Origin: Oscillospiraceae bacterium
Lineage (GTDB): Bacteria; Bacillota; Clostridia; Oscillospirales; Ruminococcaceae
DNA length: 64,000 bases
Assembly (NCBI GenBank): GCA_900768245.1
Contig: CAAGCE010000241.1
Location: 1 to 64,000, forward strand
Reading direction: 5' to 3'
Each line of letters starts with the position of its first letter. The stretch's first letter is position 1. Made by a program: the position numbers and the translations under genes. This document shows, piece after piece, positions 1 through 7,574 of this stretch. The notes beneath the pieces are model-generated. The model saw only the letters and a list, made by a program, of their open reading frames with translations. It was not told where the DNA came from and searched no databases.

Positions 1-11
1 CATCCTGCTGT

Positions 12-110
12 CTTTTGCATAACTTACTGCAACTGAACTTGTTCATTTTTAGGCACTTTTGCAAAGGTTACTGCAACTTTTTGGGCTGCTTGTTGCACTT
101 ACTTTTGCAT
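12..110. repeat. Direct repeats upstream of pheA promoter
   Basis: Two 23-nt copies lie at 12-34 and 56-78. Both begin CTTTTGCA and end TTACTGCAACT, with 20 of 23 positions identical. A partial third copy, CTTTTGCAT, is at 102-110. The copies recur every 44-46 bp just upstream of the pheA promoter. No gene is visible in 1-217. The spacing of about four helical turns could suit a DNA-binding protein, but this may also be the remnant of a longer repeat running off the left edge. Confidence 0.5.
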
Positions 111-145
111 TTGACCAAAATTATTTCAACAGCTGAATATAAAAA

Positions 146-174
146 TTGACTTTAGCACTATTCTGTGCTAAAAT
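146..174 (+). promoter_or_regulatory. SigA promoter of pheA with internal palindrome
   Basis: TTGACT (146-151) and TAAAAT (169-174) are separated by exactly 17 bp. A perfect 7-bp inverted repeat TTAGCAC-N6-GTGCTAA (152-158/165-171) fills the spacer and enters the -10 box, which is where a repressor would occlude RNA polymerase. The half-sites equal those of the CIRCE/HrcA operator, but CIRCE has about 13 nt between them, not 6. A different regulator is therefore more likely. Confidence 0.75.
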
Positions 175-217
175 AAATCTGTATCGACTTACAGCAACTT
201 GAAAGCAGGGTGTTAAA

Positions 218-1333
218 ATGGATCTTACAGATTTAAGAGCAGAAATTGACAATATAGACAGCGAAATACTTGACCTTTTTATTAAGCGTATGGACGTTTG
301 CCGTCAGGTAGGTGAGTATAAAAAAGTAAATAAGCTTCCTGTTATGCAGGGTAATCGTGAGCAGGAGATAATCGACCGCATAAAAAACAGCTCTCCCAAC
401 GGACTTGAGGACGGTGCCGCACTGCTTTTCCAGAACATAATGGATATAAGCAAAAGTTTGCAGAATATCGAAATTGCCGAAGCTGCCCCAAAGAAAAAAT
501 ATGCCGGATTTATCCCCGAAAAAGCAAGGAAGATCGCTTGTCAGGGTACATCAGGTTCATATTCGGAACACGCCTGCAAAAAGCTTTTCGGAGATAAGAG
601 CGTTGAATTTTATCATGATTTTGAGGATGTTTTTGCAGCGGTTGAAAACGGCGATGTTGACTATGGCATACTGCCCCTTGAAAATACAACGATAGGTTCT
701 GTTTCAGAAACCTATGAGCTTATGGCAAAGCATGATTTTTACATAAATTCACTTGTCAGAGTTGAGATAACCCATTGCCTTGCAGCAAAAAAAGGCACAA
801 AGCTTTCTGAAGTAAAAAAAGTATTTTCAAAAGAAGAGGCTCTTTCCCAATGCTCGGGATTTGTAAAAACAAACGGACTTGAACCGTGTGTTTATGCGAA
901 TACGGCACTTTCGGCAGAGCTTGTGGCAGACAGCAGCGAGAAAATAGCCTGCATATGCTCTGAAAGCTGTGCAAAGCTTTACGGACTTGAAATACTGAGT
1001 GACCATATTGCTGACGCATATCCGAATTATACACGTTTTATCTGCTTTTCAAAGTTATTGACGGTAAATCCCGATGCGGATATACTTTCCGTGCTTGTGA
1101 CTATCCCTCACGTTAAGGGTTCACTTAACAGACTTCTTACAAGGTTTGCCGTGAACGGTATCAATCTGTTTAAGATCGAGAGCAAAAGCATTGCGGGAAG
1201 TGATTTTGAAGTAATGTTTTATCTTGATTTTGCAGGAAATTGCAGCGATATTAAAGTTGCGGCTGTGCTTGATGAATTGCAGCGTGATATGAAATATTTC
1301 AGATTTCTCGGTAATTTCAGCGAAATAAAGTAA
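218..1333 (+). CDS. pheA: Bifunctional chorismate mutase / prephenate dehydratase (P-protein)
   Basis: This cytosolic enzyme makes phenylpyruvate from chorismate through prephenate, the committed branch to phenylalanine. Three domains are visible in 371 residues: an AroQ-type helical chorismate mutase (about 1-85), a prephenate dehydratase domain (about 105-280, beginning GTSGSYSEHA and containing ENTTIGSV), and a C-terminal ACT domain (about 285-371) with INLFKIESKS, the usual phenylalanine-sensing motif. Length and fusion order match the family. ATG follows AGCAGGGTG spaced about 7 nt. Feedback inhibition by Phe is expected from the ACT domain. Transcription probably starts at the promoter at 146-174. 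ispD follows after 13 nt, so the three genes to 2515 may be one transcript ended by the terminator after ispF. Confidence 0.95.
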   Translation: MDLTDLRAEIDNIDSEILDLFIKRMDVCRQVGEYKKVNKLPVMQGNREQEIIDRIKNSSPNGLEDGAALLFQNIMDISKSLQNIEIAEAAPKKKYAGFIPEKARKIACQGTSGSYSEHACKKLFGDKSVEFYHDFEDVFAAVENGDVDYGILPLENTTIGSVSETYELMAKHDFYINSLVRVEITHCLAAKKGTKLSEVKKVFSKEEALSQCSGFVKTNGLEPCVYANTALSAELVADSSEKIACICSESCAKLYGLEILSDHIADAYPNYTRFICFSKLLTVNPDADILSVLVTIPHVKGSLNRLLTRFAVNGINLFKIESKSIAGSDFEVMFYLDFAGNCSDIKVAAVLDELQRDMKYFRFLGNFSEIK

Positions 1334-1346
1334 CGGAGGGTCAATT

Positions 1347-2051
1347 GTGGCAGAATTAACTGTGTCAGCAATAATTGCCTGTGCAGGCAGCTTTTCACGA
1401 ATGAACGGACTGAATAAACAGCTTTATGAGCTTTGCGGAATACCTGTTGCAGTACGTTCGATGCTTGCATTTGAAAAGCTTGATGAGGTAAAAGAGATAA
1501 TCGTTTCAGCAAGAGAATGTGATGTTGATACATTTAAAAACCTTGCGGAAAAATATGGCGTAACAAAGCTTAAATCGGTTACTGTCGGAGGTGCAACAAG
1601 GCAGGAGTCTGTTTTCAAAGCCTTTGCAGAGGTGTCAAAGGAAACAAGATTTGTTGCTGTGCACGACGGTGCAAGACCGCTTGTTTCCGCCGATAATATC
1701 AGAAAGTGTATCAAAGACGCATCGATTTTCGGCGGAGCAACGCTTGGTGTGCCTGTTAAAGATACGATAAAATATGTTGACGGCGGTCTGATAGTTGATA
1801 CTCCTGACAGAAAAAAGCTTTATATAACACAGACACCGCAGATATTCCGAAAGGACGTTTATGTAAAGGGAATAAACTTTGCAAATGACCATGAACTTGA
1901 TTTTACAGATGACTGCCAGCTTGCCGAAGCTGTCGGTGTCAAGGTGAATATGACTATTTCCGATTATCGCAATATAAAGATAACAACAGAAGAGGATCTG
2001 GCTATTGCCGAGGCAATACTTAAAATGGAGGAGAGCAGATGTTCAGAATAG
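1347..2051 (+). CDS. ispD: 2-C-methyl-D-erythritol 4-phosphate cytidylyltransferase
   Basis: Third enzyme of the MEP isoprenoid pathway: it transfers CMP from CTP onto MEP to give CDP-ME. The N-terminal nucleotide-binding loop ([15 protein letters not shown]) and the [10 protein letters not shown] motif near residue 105 are diagnostic, and 234 residues is normal. The start is GTG, with ACGGAGGG about 7 nt upstream. It overlaps ispF by 13 nt, a common arrangement that probably gives translational coupling. Two further MEP genes, dxr and ispG, lie 30 kb downstream. Confidence 0.95.
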   Translation: MAELTVSAIIACAGSFSRMNGLNKQLYELCGIPVAVRSMLAFEKLDEVKEIIVSARECDVDTFKNLAEKYGVTKLKSVTVGGATRQESVFKAFAEVSKETRFVAVHDGARPLVSADNIRKCIKDASIFGGATLGVPVKDTIKYVDGGLIVDTPDRKKLYITQTPQIFRKDVYVKGINFANDHELDFTDDCQLAEAVGVKVNMTISDYRNIKITTEEDLAIAEAILKMEESRCSE

Positions 2052-2515
2052 GTCACGGATATGACGTCCATAAGCTGACAGAGGGCAGAAAACTTATTCT
2101 CGGCGGTGTTGATATACCGTATGAAAAAGGACTTCTTGGACATTCTGATGCAGATGTTCTTGTCCATGCGATAATGGATTCAATGCTGGGAGCACTTGCA
2201 CTTGGAGATATAGGCAAGCATTTCCCTGACAATGATGATAAATATAAAGGTGCGGACAGTCTGAAGCTCCTTGAAAGAGTGACAGAAATAATCGGTGAAA
2301 ACGGCTATAAAATAAGCAATATTGATTCTACGCTGCTTTGTCAGTCACCGAAGCTTTCACCGCATATAAATAAAATGCGTGAAAATATTGCCGCTGCCTG
2401 CAAATGTGATGTTTCACAGATAAGCGTCAAGGCAACTACCGAGGAAGGACTTGGCTTTACAGGCAGAAAAGAGGGCATAGCTGCTCATGCTGTATGCCTG
2501 CTTGAAAAGATATGA
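2039..2515 (+). CDS. ispF: 2-C-methyl-D-erythritol 2,4-cyclodiphosphate synthase
   Basis: Converts CDP-ME 2-phosphate to the cyclic diphosphate MEcPP with release of CMP; the family acts as a zinc-dependent homotrimer. The N-terminal RIGHGYDVH supplies the metal ligands Asp9 and His11. The signature [15 protein letters not shown] is present, as is the C-terminal [11 protein letters not shown] phosphate-binding segment. At 158 residues the length is typical. ispE (the kinase between IspD and IspF) is not in this window. The gene ends just before a strong intrinsic terminator. Confidence 0.96.
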   Translation: MFRIGHGYDVHKLTEGRKLILGGVDIPYEKGLLGHSDADVLVHAIMDSMLGALALGDIGKHFPDNDDKYKGADSLKLLERVTEIIGENGYKISNIDSTLLCQSPKLSPHINKMRENIAAACKCDVSQISVKATTEEGLGFTGRKEGIAAHAVCLLEKI

Positions 2516-2529
2516 TAATTTATAAGGCT

Positions 2530-2564
2530 TTCCCACAGTATTTTTGCTGTGGGAAATTTTTTTT
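2530..2564 (+). terminator. Intrinsic terminator after ispF
   Basis: A perfect 9-bp stem TTCCCACAG/CTGTGGGAA (2530-2538/2547-2555) is followed by a run of T residues. It separates the pheA-ispD-ispF unit from the ABC operon promoter only 11 bp later. Confidence 0.9.
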
Positions 2565-2574
2565 GTAAACCCTA

Positions 2575-2626
2575 TTGACAAGTGTGTATAGTGATGATAT
2601 ACTGTGTATATCAGATATATACAGTA
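2575..2626 (+). promoter_or_regulatory. SigA promoter and autoregulatory operator of the GntR/ABC operon
   Basis: TTGACA (2575-2580) and TATACT (2598-2603) are separated by 17 bp. Overlapping the -10 box and start site is a 27-bp palindrome: TACTGTGTATAT (2600-2611), CAG, ATATATACAGTA (2615-2626), with 11 of 12 paired positions. YtrA-type GntR repressors usually bind such AT-rich palindromes at their own promoter, so this is the likely operator for the gene at 2641. Confidence 0.85.
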
Positions 2627-2640
2627 TGAGAGGTGATAAT

Positions 2641-3030
2641 TTGAAAATTAATATAAGCCTGACGTCCGATAAAACAATGTATGAGCAGATAGAAGAAAGC
2701 ATAAGACAGGCTGTGTTGAACGGCGAACTTGAAAATAATCACCCTATGCCAAGTGTCAGACAGCTTGCCGCCGAAATAAATGTCAGCACAATAACGGTAA
2801 AACGAGCCTATGCCGATCTTGAACGTGAGGGAATACTTTACACAGTGGCAGGCAGGGGAACATATATAAGGCTTGACAATAAGGATAAGCTCCAAAGCGA
2901 ACGGATAAAACAGCTTATGGAAAAACTTGATGACTGCGTTTCGGAGCTTATGCAGTCGGGAGTGTCAAAGGCGGAGATAATCGAGCATTTAAATAAATCT
3001 GACGAAGGGGAGAACACAGCAAATGAGTAA
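2641..3030 (+). CDS. GntR-family (YtrA-type) transcriptional repressor
   Basis: This 129-residue DNA-binding protein has an N-terminal winged helix (about 10-75, including MPSVRQLAAEINVSTITVKR) and only a short helical tail. That is the YtrA subfamily layout, usually the first gene of an ABC operon induced by cell-wall-active antibiotics. I place the start at TTG 2641, preceded by GAGAGGTG. The longer frame from 2575 would begin on the -35 box and translate the operator. It overlaps the ABC ATPase gene by 8 nt, so the two are co-translated. The inducer cannot be read from the sequence. Confidence 0.88.
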   Translation: MKINISLTSDKTMYEQIEESIRQAVLNGELENNHPMPSVRQLAAEINVSTITVKRAYADLEREGILYTVAGRGTYIRLDNKDKLQSERIKQLMEKLDDCVSELMQSGVSKAEIIEHLNKSDEGENTANE

Positions 3031-3883
3031 TTATGCATTTGAGATCAATGAGGTAAGCAAAAGGTACAAAACATTCGGAATAAACGACCTGTCCTTAAAG
3101 CTTGAAAAAGGTATGATAATGGGTCTTGTGGGTCAGAACGGAGCAGGTAAAACTACACTTATAAAGCTGATAATGAACATTGTCAATTCTGACGGCGGAG
3201 AGATCACCGTTTACGGTCACGATAACATAAAGGAAGAACCGACAGTAAAAAATCTTATCGGATATATTGCCGATGAAGAATATATGTATTTTAATTTTAA
3301 TCTTGAAAAGTATAAGCGTATTTTTTCAATGGCATTTGATAACTGGAGCGATGATGTTTTTTATAAGTATTGCAAAAGATTTGACCTGCCAATGAATAAA
3401 AAATTCAAGGAGTATTCAAAGGGTATGAAAACCAAGGCTATGATAGCCCTTGCCCTTGCACATGACCCAAAGCTGCTTATTATGGACGAACCCACAGCAG
3501 GACTTGACCCTGTTGCAAGGATTGAAATACTGGATATACTCCGTGATTTTGTGGGTGACGGTGAAAGATCCGTGCTGTTCTCTACACATATAACAAGTGA
3601 CCTTGACAAGATAGCTGACTATATCACCATTATAATAAACGGCGAGATAGTTGATTCAATGCCTATGGATATGGTCGAAGAAAAATATGTTATCGTTTCG
3701 GGAGATAAAAAGCCGACTGATATGCAGCGTAACTATCTTATCGGCTGCAAGGAGCGTGAAAACAGCTTTACTGCCCTTGCAAAAAGAGCTGATATTTCAA
3801 AGCTCGGAGATGTAAGCGTCAGAGTCCCCGATATAGAAAATCTGCTTATTCATAATATTCTTGAAAGGAAAAAGGGGGAATAA
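3023..3883 (+). CDS. ABC transporter ATP-binding protein, YtrB-like
   Basis: A 286-residue nucleotide-binding subunit. Walker A is GQNGAGKT at about 37-44, Walker B is LLIMDEPTAGLDP, and the switch His is in FSTHITSDLDK. The ABC signature is the variant YSKGMKTK rather than LSGGQ, as is common for YtrB-type exporter ATPases. The C-terminal 70 residues form a small accessory domain. It lies between the GntR repressor and two polytopic membrane proteins that are presumably its permeases. The substrate is unknown; antibiotic or peptide efflux, or immunity, is inferred from the family. Confidence 0.9.
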   Translation: MSNYAFEINEVSKRYKTFGINDLSLKLEKGMIMGLVGQNGAGKTTLIKLIMNIVNSDGGEITVYGHDNIKEEPTVKNLIGYIADEEYMYFNFNLEKYKRIFSMAFDNWSDDVFYKYCKRFDLPMNKKFKEYSKGMKTKAMIALALAHDPKLLIMDEPTAGLDPVARIEILDILRDFVGDGERSVLFSTHITSDLDKIADYITIIINGEIVDSMPMDMVEEKYVIVSGDKKPTDMQRNYLIGCKERENSFTALAKRADISKLGDVSVRVPDIENLLIHNILERKKGE

Positions 3884-3886
3884 GCA

Positions 3887-4627
3887 ATGACAAAGGAAAA
3901 GGAGCTTTATATTAAGGATAAGAAGATAATTACAGAGCTTGTTGGCGATACAATGAAATATTATAATATATTTTTTATAGTGTCCTTATTATGCTTCGCC
4001 ACCTGTATTTTTCTTCAGTTTTTCGGGGACAATGATTCGGCTGCATTGCTGACATTGATGGGAATGAATATGATGATATTGTATTTTATATTTGCTATTC
4101 ACGGTATAACTCCCGATGTAAAAATAGCAGTGTCATCAGCAAGAGAAAGTGTAAACGGTTCTCCGCTGCAGCTGGACACATTATCCTGCATACCAATAAG
4201 AAAAACCAACGTGCTTTTATATCAGTACAGCATTTGGAGAAGATCCGCATTAGTTATTTTTATTGATGTTGCTGCAATGACAGTTGCTGCACTTATGGGT
4301 AGAAGAAATCATTTATGCTATACCTACATATTTCTGGCAGTAAGTTATTTTAGCTTGATAATACTTTACTTATCGGCTTTTTCAATAGTATTTCACAACA
4401 AGATTTTAAATAAAGTAACATTCTGGCTGACAGGTGTTTTTTATGCTGTACTGATGATAGGTATTTTGACAGCAACAATATTAATGGAATTTCTGGTGGA
4501 TTTCTGTGAGCCGTCAAATATATTTGTATGCGGATTTCTGGCATTCGCGGTATTGTTTCAGATCGCTGCGGAGCTGATATTCAGAAAGTGCATTTTGATT
4601 AGGGAAAATAACGGCTGGTACGATTAA
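3887..4627 (+). CDS. ABC-2 type permease-like membrane protein
   Basis: No family is certain for this 246-residue protein. About six hydrophobic segments are visible (for example YYNIFFIVSLLCFATCIFL, the LMGMNMMILYFIFAI stretch and VFYAVLMIGILTATILM), with a cytoplasmic N-terminus rich in Lys/Glu. It starts 3 nt after the ATPase gene and is followed by a second membrane protein, so the pair probably forms the transmembrane half of the exporter, as in YtrCD-like systems. Confidence 0.7.
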   Translation: MTKEKELYIKDKKIITELVGDTMKYYNIFFIVSLLCFATCIFLQFFGDNDSAALLTLMGMNMMILYFIFAIHGITPDVKIAVSSARESVNGSPLQLDTLSCIPIRKTNVLLYQYSIWRRSALVIFIDVAAMTVAALMGRRNHLCYTYIFLAVSYFSLIILYLSAFSIVFHNKILNKVTFWLTGVFYAVLMIGILTATILMEFLVDFCEPSNIFVCGFLAFAVLFQIAAELIFRKCILIRENNGWYD

Positions 4628-4638
4628 GGGGGAACATC

Positions 4639-5328
4639 ATGGTAAAAGCATTAAAAAAGAAGTATCGGCTATACAGAGCATGCGGAATAAATTTCGCAGC
4701 ATTGGCAATAGAACTGATGCTGCTCATATCTTATTATGTTATAGGCTCGGCAATTTCCATCGCATATATGATGAGTTTATTATTTGCTTTTGTAATAGCA
4801 TTTGGTGGCATATATGTATATATTTTATATGCTTATACATTTGCCGTATTCAGCAGAAATTATAAAGCCTTATGTGTAATGCCGTATACCAAAAAGGAGT
4901 GCCTTAAAGCATTTTTAAATATGATAGACATTGCGGTAATATTAAAGCTTATTGTTCTGATATGCGGAATTGCTTTTGAAATGCAATATTCATTCTTGGA
5001 TGTGTTTCTGTATGATACTGCATTGTCCAATGTATGTTTTCAGCAGCTGTCATGTGTATTTCTGACAATAGCGTTTATATGCGGCGAGAGAATATTTTTT
5101 GATACGGCAACAAAAAGACTTTTTGATGATATAAGTGACAGATCGGATAAAAAACAGATCAGCGGATTGAAATATTTAGCTGTTTATGTGTTTATGTGTT
5201 TTATGTGGTATGTTATTGCTCAGGCTGCTCCGTATTCACCTATATTTATGATAGTTATGGCACTTATTGCAGCATTTTTATGTGCTGTATCAATAATTCA
5301 GAAAGACAGGATACTTGATGCAGTATAA
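4639..5328 (+). CDS. ABC transporter-associated membrane protein
   Basis: A 229-residue protein with about six transmembrane segments. Its N-terminal KALKKKYRLYRACGINF is followed by a hydrophobic segment at about 20-40, and it ends with a hydrophobic pair near the C-terminus. The architecture parallels the preceding gene without obvious sequence identity, which suggests a heterodimeric permease. A clear SD (AAGGGGGA) lies about 7 nt upstream of ATG. It is the last gene of the GntR-ABC operon, and a hairpin terminator follows within 10 nt. Confidence 0.68.
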   Translation: MVKALKKKYRLYRACGINFAALAIELMLLISYYVIGSAISIAYMMSLLFAFVIAFGGIYVYILYAYTFAVFSRNYKALCVMPYTKKECLKAFLNMIDIAVILKLIVLICGIAFEMQYSFLDVFLYDTALSNVCFQQLSCVFLTIAFICGERIFFDTATKRLFDDISDRSDKKQISGLKYLAVYVFMCFMWYVIAQAAPYSPIFMIVMALIAAFLCAVSIIQKDRILDAV

Positions 5329-5335
5329 TTTTATG

Positions 5336-5368
5336 ACCGTTCTCATTTTTATGAGGGCGGTTATTTTT
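5336..5368 (+). terminator. Intrinsic terminator of GntR-ABC operon
   Basis: The stem ACCGTTCTCAT/ATGAGGGCGGT (5336-5346/5351-5361) contains two G-T wobbles and a TTTT loop, and is followed by TATTTTTA. Confidence 0.8.
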
Positions 5369-5371
5369 ATG

Positions 5372-5441
5372 TGACATTTGTCATATAAGAATGTGACAGG
5401 GGACACTACCATATTGAAAACAATACTGCTATAATGATAAT
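5372..5441 (+). promoter_or_regulatory. Promoter region with TGACA palindrome upstream of LnrLMN-like operon
   Basis: A perfect palindrome TGACA-TT-TGTCA (5372-5383) is followed by a second half-site, ATGTGACA (5391-5398). A weak SigA-like pair, TTGAAA (5414-5419) and GATAAT (5436-5441) with 16-bp spacing, lies downstream. Paired TGACA/TGTCA half-sites just upstream of a -35 box suit an activator of the DesR/LnrK response-regulator type, which in Bacillus controls this kind of ABC system. No sensor kinase or regulator gene is adjacent here. Confidence 0.45.
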
Positions 5442-5469
5442 GTAATCAAAAACAAAAAGGAGTCTGGAT

Positions 5470-6417
5470 ATGGAACAGAACAATGTTGTTGTAAAAATCG
5501 AAAATCTTGTTAAGCGATATAAAGATCTTATTGCAGTTGACCATTTGTCATTGAATATAAATGAGGGAGAGGTATTCGGGCTTCTCGGTCCTAACGGTTC
5601 AGGAAAGACAACAACGATAAACTGTATGCTTTCTCTTCTTACATATGACAAAGGTACTATTGAGCTTTTCGGCAAGCCTATGACTTCTGAAAGCTATGAT
5701 ATAAAAAAGGATATAGGCGTGATAATGCAGAATGTTGCAGTATTTGATGAGCTGACTGTAAGAGAAAACATAGACTATTTCTGCGGACTTTATATAAGAG
5801 ATAAAGCGGAACGTGCAAAATGCGTTGAAGACGCTATAAAGTTTGTAGGATTAGAGGACTTTGCGAAATTCTACCCTAAAAAGCTTTCGGGAGGACTTCT
5901 TCGCAGATTAAATATTGCCTGCGGAATTGCACATAAGCCTAAGCTTATAATTTTGGACGAGCCGACAGTTGCCGTTGACCCGCAGAGCAGAAACAAGATA
6001 CTTGAGGGCATTGAAGAGCTTAACCGCCGAGGTGCAACAATAATTTATACTTCTCATTATATGGAGGAGGTAGAGCAGATCTGTACAAGGATCGCAATAA
6101 TCGACAAGGGCAGAGTTATAGCTTCAGGTACGACCGAGCAGCTTAAAAAGATGATAAAAAATACCGAAACCGCTCACGTTGATATTCTTGGACTGACGGA
6201 AAAAGAACTTGGCGAGATAAGACAGCTGCCGTATGTTTATGATGTTAAATATGATGATGAAAAGCTTACAGTTTCATTCAGCGGAGGAAAGCATAATATA
6301 ATCAGCGTACTTGATTATCTTCAGAACAATAAGCTTACATTCGGCAGAGTTTATTCGGAGCTGCCGACCTTGAATGACGTATTCCTTGAAATAACAGGCA
6401 AGGCATTAAGAGATTAA
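5470..6417 (+). CDS. ABC transporter ATP-binding protein, LnrL/CcmA-type
   Basis: A 315-residue ATPase of the drug/antibiotic exporter class. It shows Walker A GPNGSGKT (about 40-47), signature KLSGGLLRRLNIACGI, Walker B LIILDEPTVAVDP and switch YTSHYMEEVEQIC. The last 90 residues form the extra C-terminal domain of these DrrA/LnrL proteins. ATG follows AAAAAGGAG spaced 8 nt. Two ABC-2 permeases with large extracytoplasmic loops follow immediately, reproducing the LnrL-LnrM-LnrN composition (linearmycin resistance in Bacillus). Export of a hydrophobic drug or self-made lipid-like compound is inferred, not shown. Confidence 0.9.
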   Translation: MEQNNVVVKIENLVKRYKDLIAVDHLSLNINEGEVFGLLGPNGSGKTTTINCMLSLLTYDKGTIELFGKPMTSESYDIKKDIGVIMQNVAVFDELTVRENIDYFCGLYIRDKAERAKCVEDAIKFVGLEDFAKFYPKKLSGGLLRRLNIACGIAHKPKLIILDEPTVAVDPQSRNKILEGIEELNRRGATIIYTSHYMEEVEQICTRIAIIDKGRVIASGTTEQLKKMIKNTETAHVDILGLTEKELGEIRQLPYVYDVKYDDEKLTVSFSGGKHNIISVLDYLQNNKLTFGRVYSELPTLNDVFLEITGKALRD

Positions 6418-6434
6418 CATTCGGAGGAATAACA

Positions 6435-7574
6435 ATGTTTTTTCATGATTTTAAATACAGCTTTTTGCTGCTTATAAGGAATAAGGTCGAGCTTTTCTGG
6501 CTTCTTGCCTTTCCGATAATATTAGGCACGTTTTTTTATTTTGCATTTGGAAATCTCTATGACACAACTGAGCGTTTCAGCGAAATACCTGTTGCGGTAG
6601 TTGCGGATGACAGTATAAACAGCGAAGCTTTCAAAGCAATGACCGAAATGCTTGAAAAAGCGGATACACCGATTATAAAGGCTGAATATACCGATAATGA
6701 TACAGCACTTGAAATGCTGAAAAACGGTGTTGTTGATGCCGTAGTATATGCGGATAAAGATGATGTAAGAATGTCTGTAACGACAAGCGAGATAAACCAG
6801 ACAATAGTGAAATCGATCGTTGATACATTCAGAACAAACAGAAAGGTCATTGCGGATACGATCGAGAATGATCCTGCACTTATAACATCTGTAATTGAGT
6901 CAATGACTGAGCAGGTCAGCTATAATAAGGAGATAGATCTCAGCGGCGGAAATATGGATTTTTATATTCAGTATTTCTATAACCTTATTGCAATGATATG
7001 TATGCTTTCCTGCAACACGGGGCTTGCGATAGTGGTAAACAATCAGGCAAATCTTTCAGCCTTGGGTGCAAGGAAAAGTGTTTCACCTATCTCCAATACA
7101 TCAAAGCTTATGGCAGGCTTTATTTCGACGGTTTGCGTAAATCTGATAATAATTGCGATAGTTATGTCATATCTGATATTTATACTCGGAATAGATTTCG
7201 GCAGCAAGATAGCACCGCTTTTTTTGGCAGTATTCATCGGAACGATAATGGGAACATCACTTGGCTTTTTCGTAGGGGCATTCGGAAATATGAAGCAGAC
7301 AACAAAAACATCACTGCTTACAGGTGTAAGCCTTACTCTTTGTGCATTGAGCGGACTTATGGCAGATTCTCTCCCGAAAATGATAAACAGATATTGTCCT
7401 ATAGTAAATAAAATTAATCCCGCAGCCATTCTTACAGATTGCTTTTATGCTCTGAATATTTATGATACATATGAGCGTTTCGGATTTAATCTGATAAAGA
7501 TCGCAGCATATTCGGCAGTATTTATTGTGTGCGGAATGACTATGCTCAGGAGGAAGAAATATGCAAGTATTTAA
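6435..7574 (+). CDS. ABC-2 type permease, LnrM-like
   Basis: A 379-residue membrane subunit. One N-terminal transmembrane helix (about 20-40) is followed by an extracytoplasmic domain of roughly 140 residues containing repeated acidic stretches such as ADDSINSEAFKAMTEM. Five helices follow in the C-terminal half (about 180-375). This is the ABC2_membrane_3 layout. The SD CGGAGGA precedes ATG. Its last 14 nt overlap the next permease gene, indicating coupled synthesis of the two half-permeases. Confidence 0.85.
   Translation: MFFHDFKYSFLLLIRNKVELFWLLAFPIILGTFFYFAFGNLYDTTERFSEIPVAVVADDSINSEAFKAMTEMLEKADTPIIKAEYTDNDTALEMLKNGVVDAVVYADKDDVRMSVTTSEINQTIVKSIVDTFRTNRKVIADTIENDPALITSVIESMTEQVSYNKEIDLSGGNMDFYIQYFYNLIAMICMLSCNTGLAIVVNNQANLSALGARKSVSPISNTSKLMAGFISTVCVNLIIIAIVMSYLIFILGIDFGSKIAPLFLAVFIGTIMGTSLGFFVGAFGNMKQTTKTSLLTGVSLTLCALSGLMADSLPKMINRYCPIVNKINPAAILTDCFYALNIYDTYERFGFNLIKIAAYSAVFIVCGMTMLRRKKYASI

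Noticed and set aside
152..171. CIRCE operator (HrcA) upstream of pheA
   Set aside because: Half-sites match, but spacing is 6 instead of about 13 nt and the outer CTC/GAG bases are missing; no heat-shock gene follows.
2575..2640. Longer start for the GntR regulator
   Set aside because: The first codon would be the TTG of the -35 box and the extension would translate the promoter and operator. TTG 2641 has a good SD and begins at the conserved domain.
6998..7411. 137-codon frame overlapping the LnrM-like permease
   Set aside because: A +1 frame shadow of a well-supported membrane protein, with no SD and no plausible protein features.
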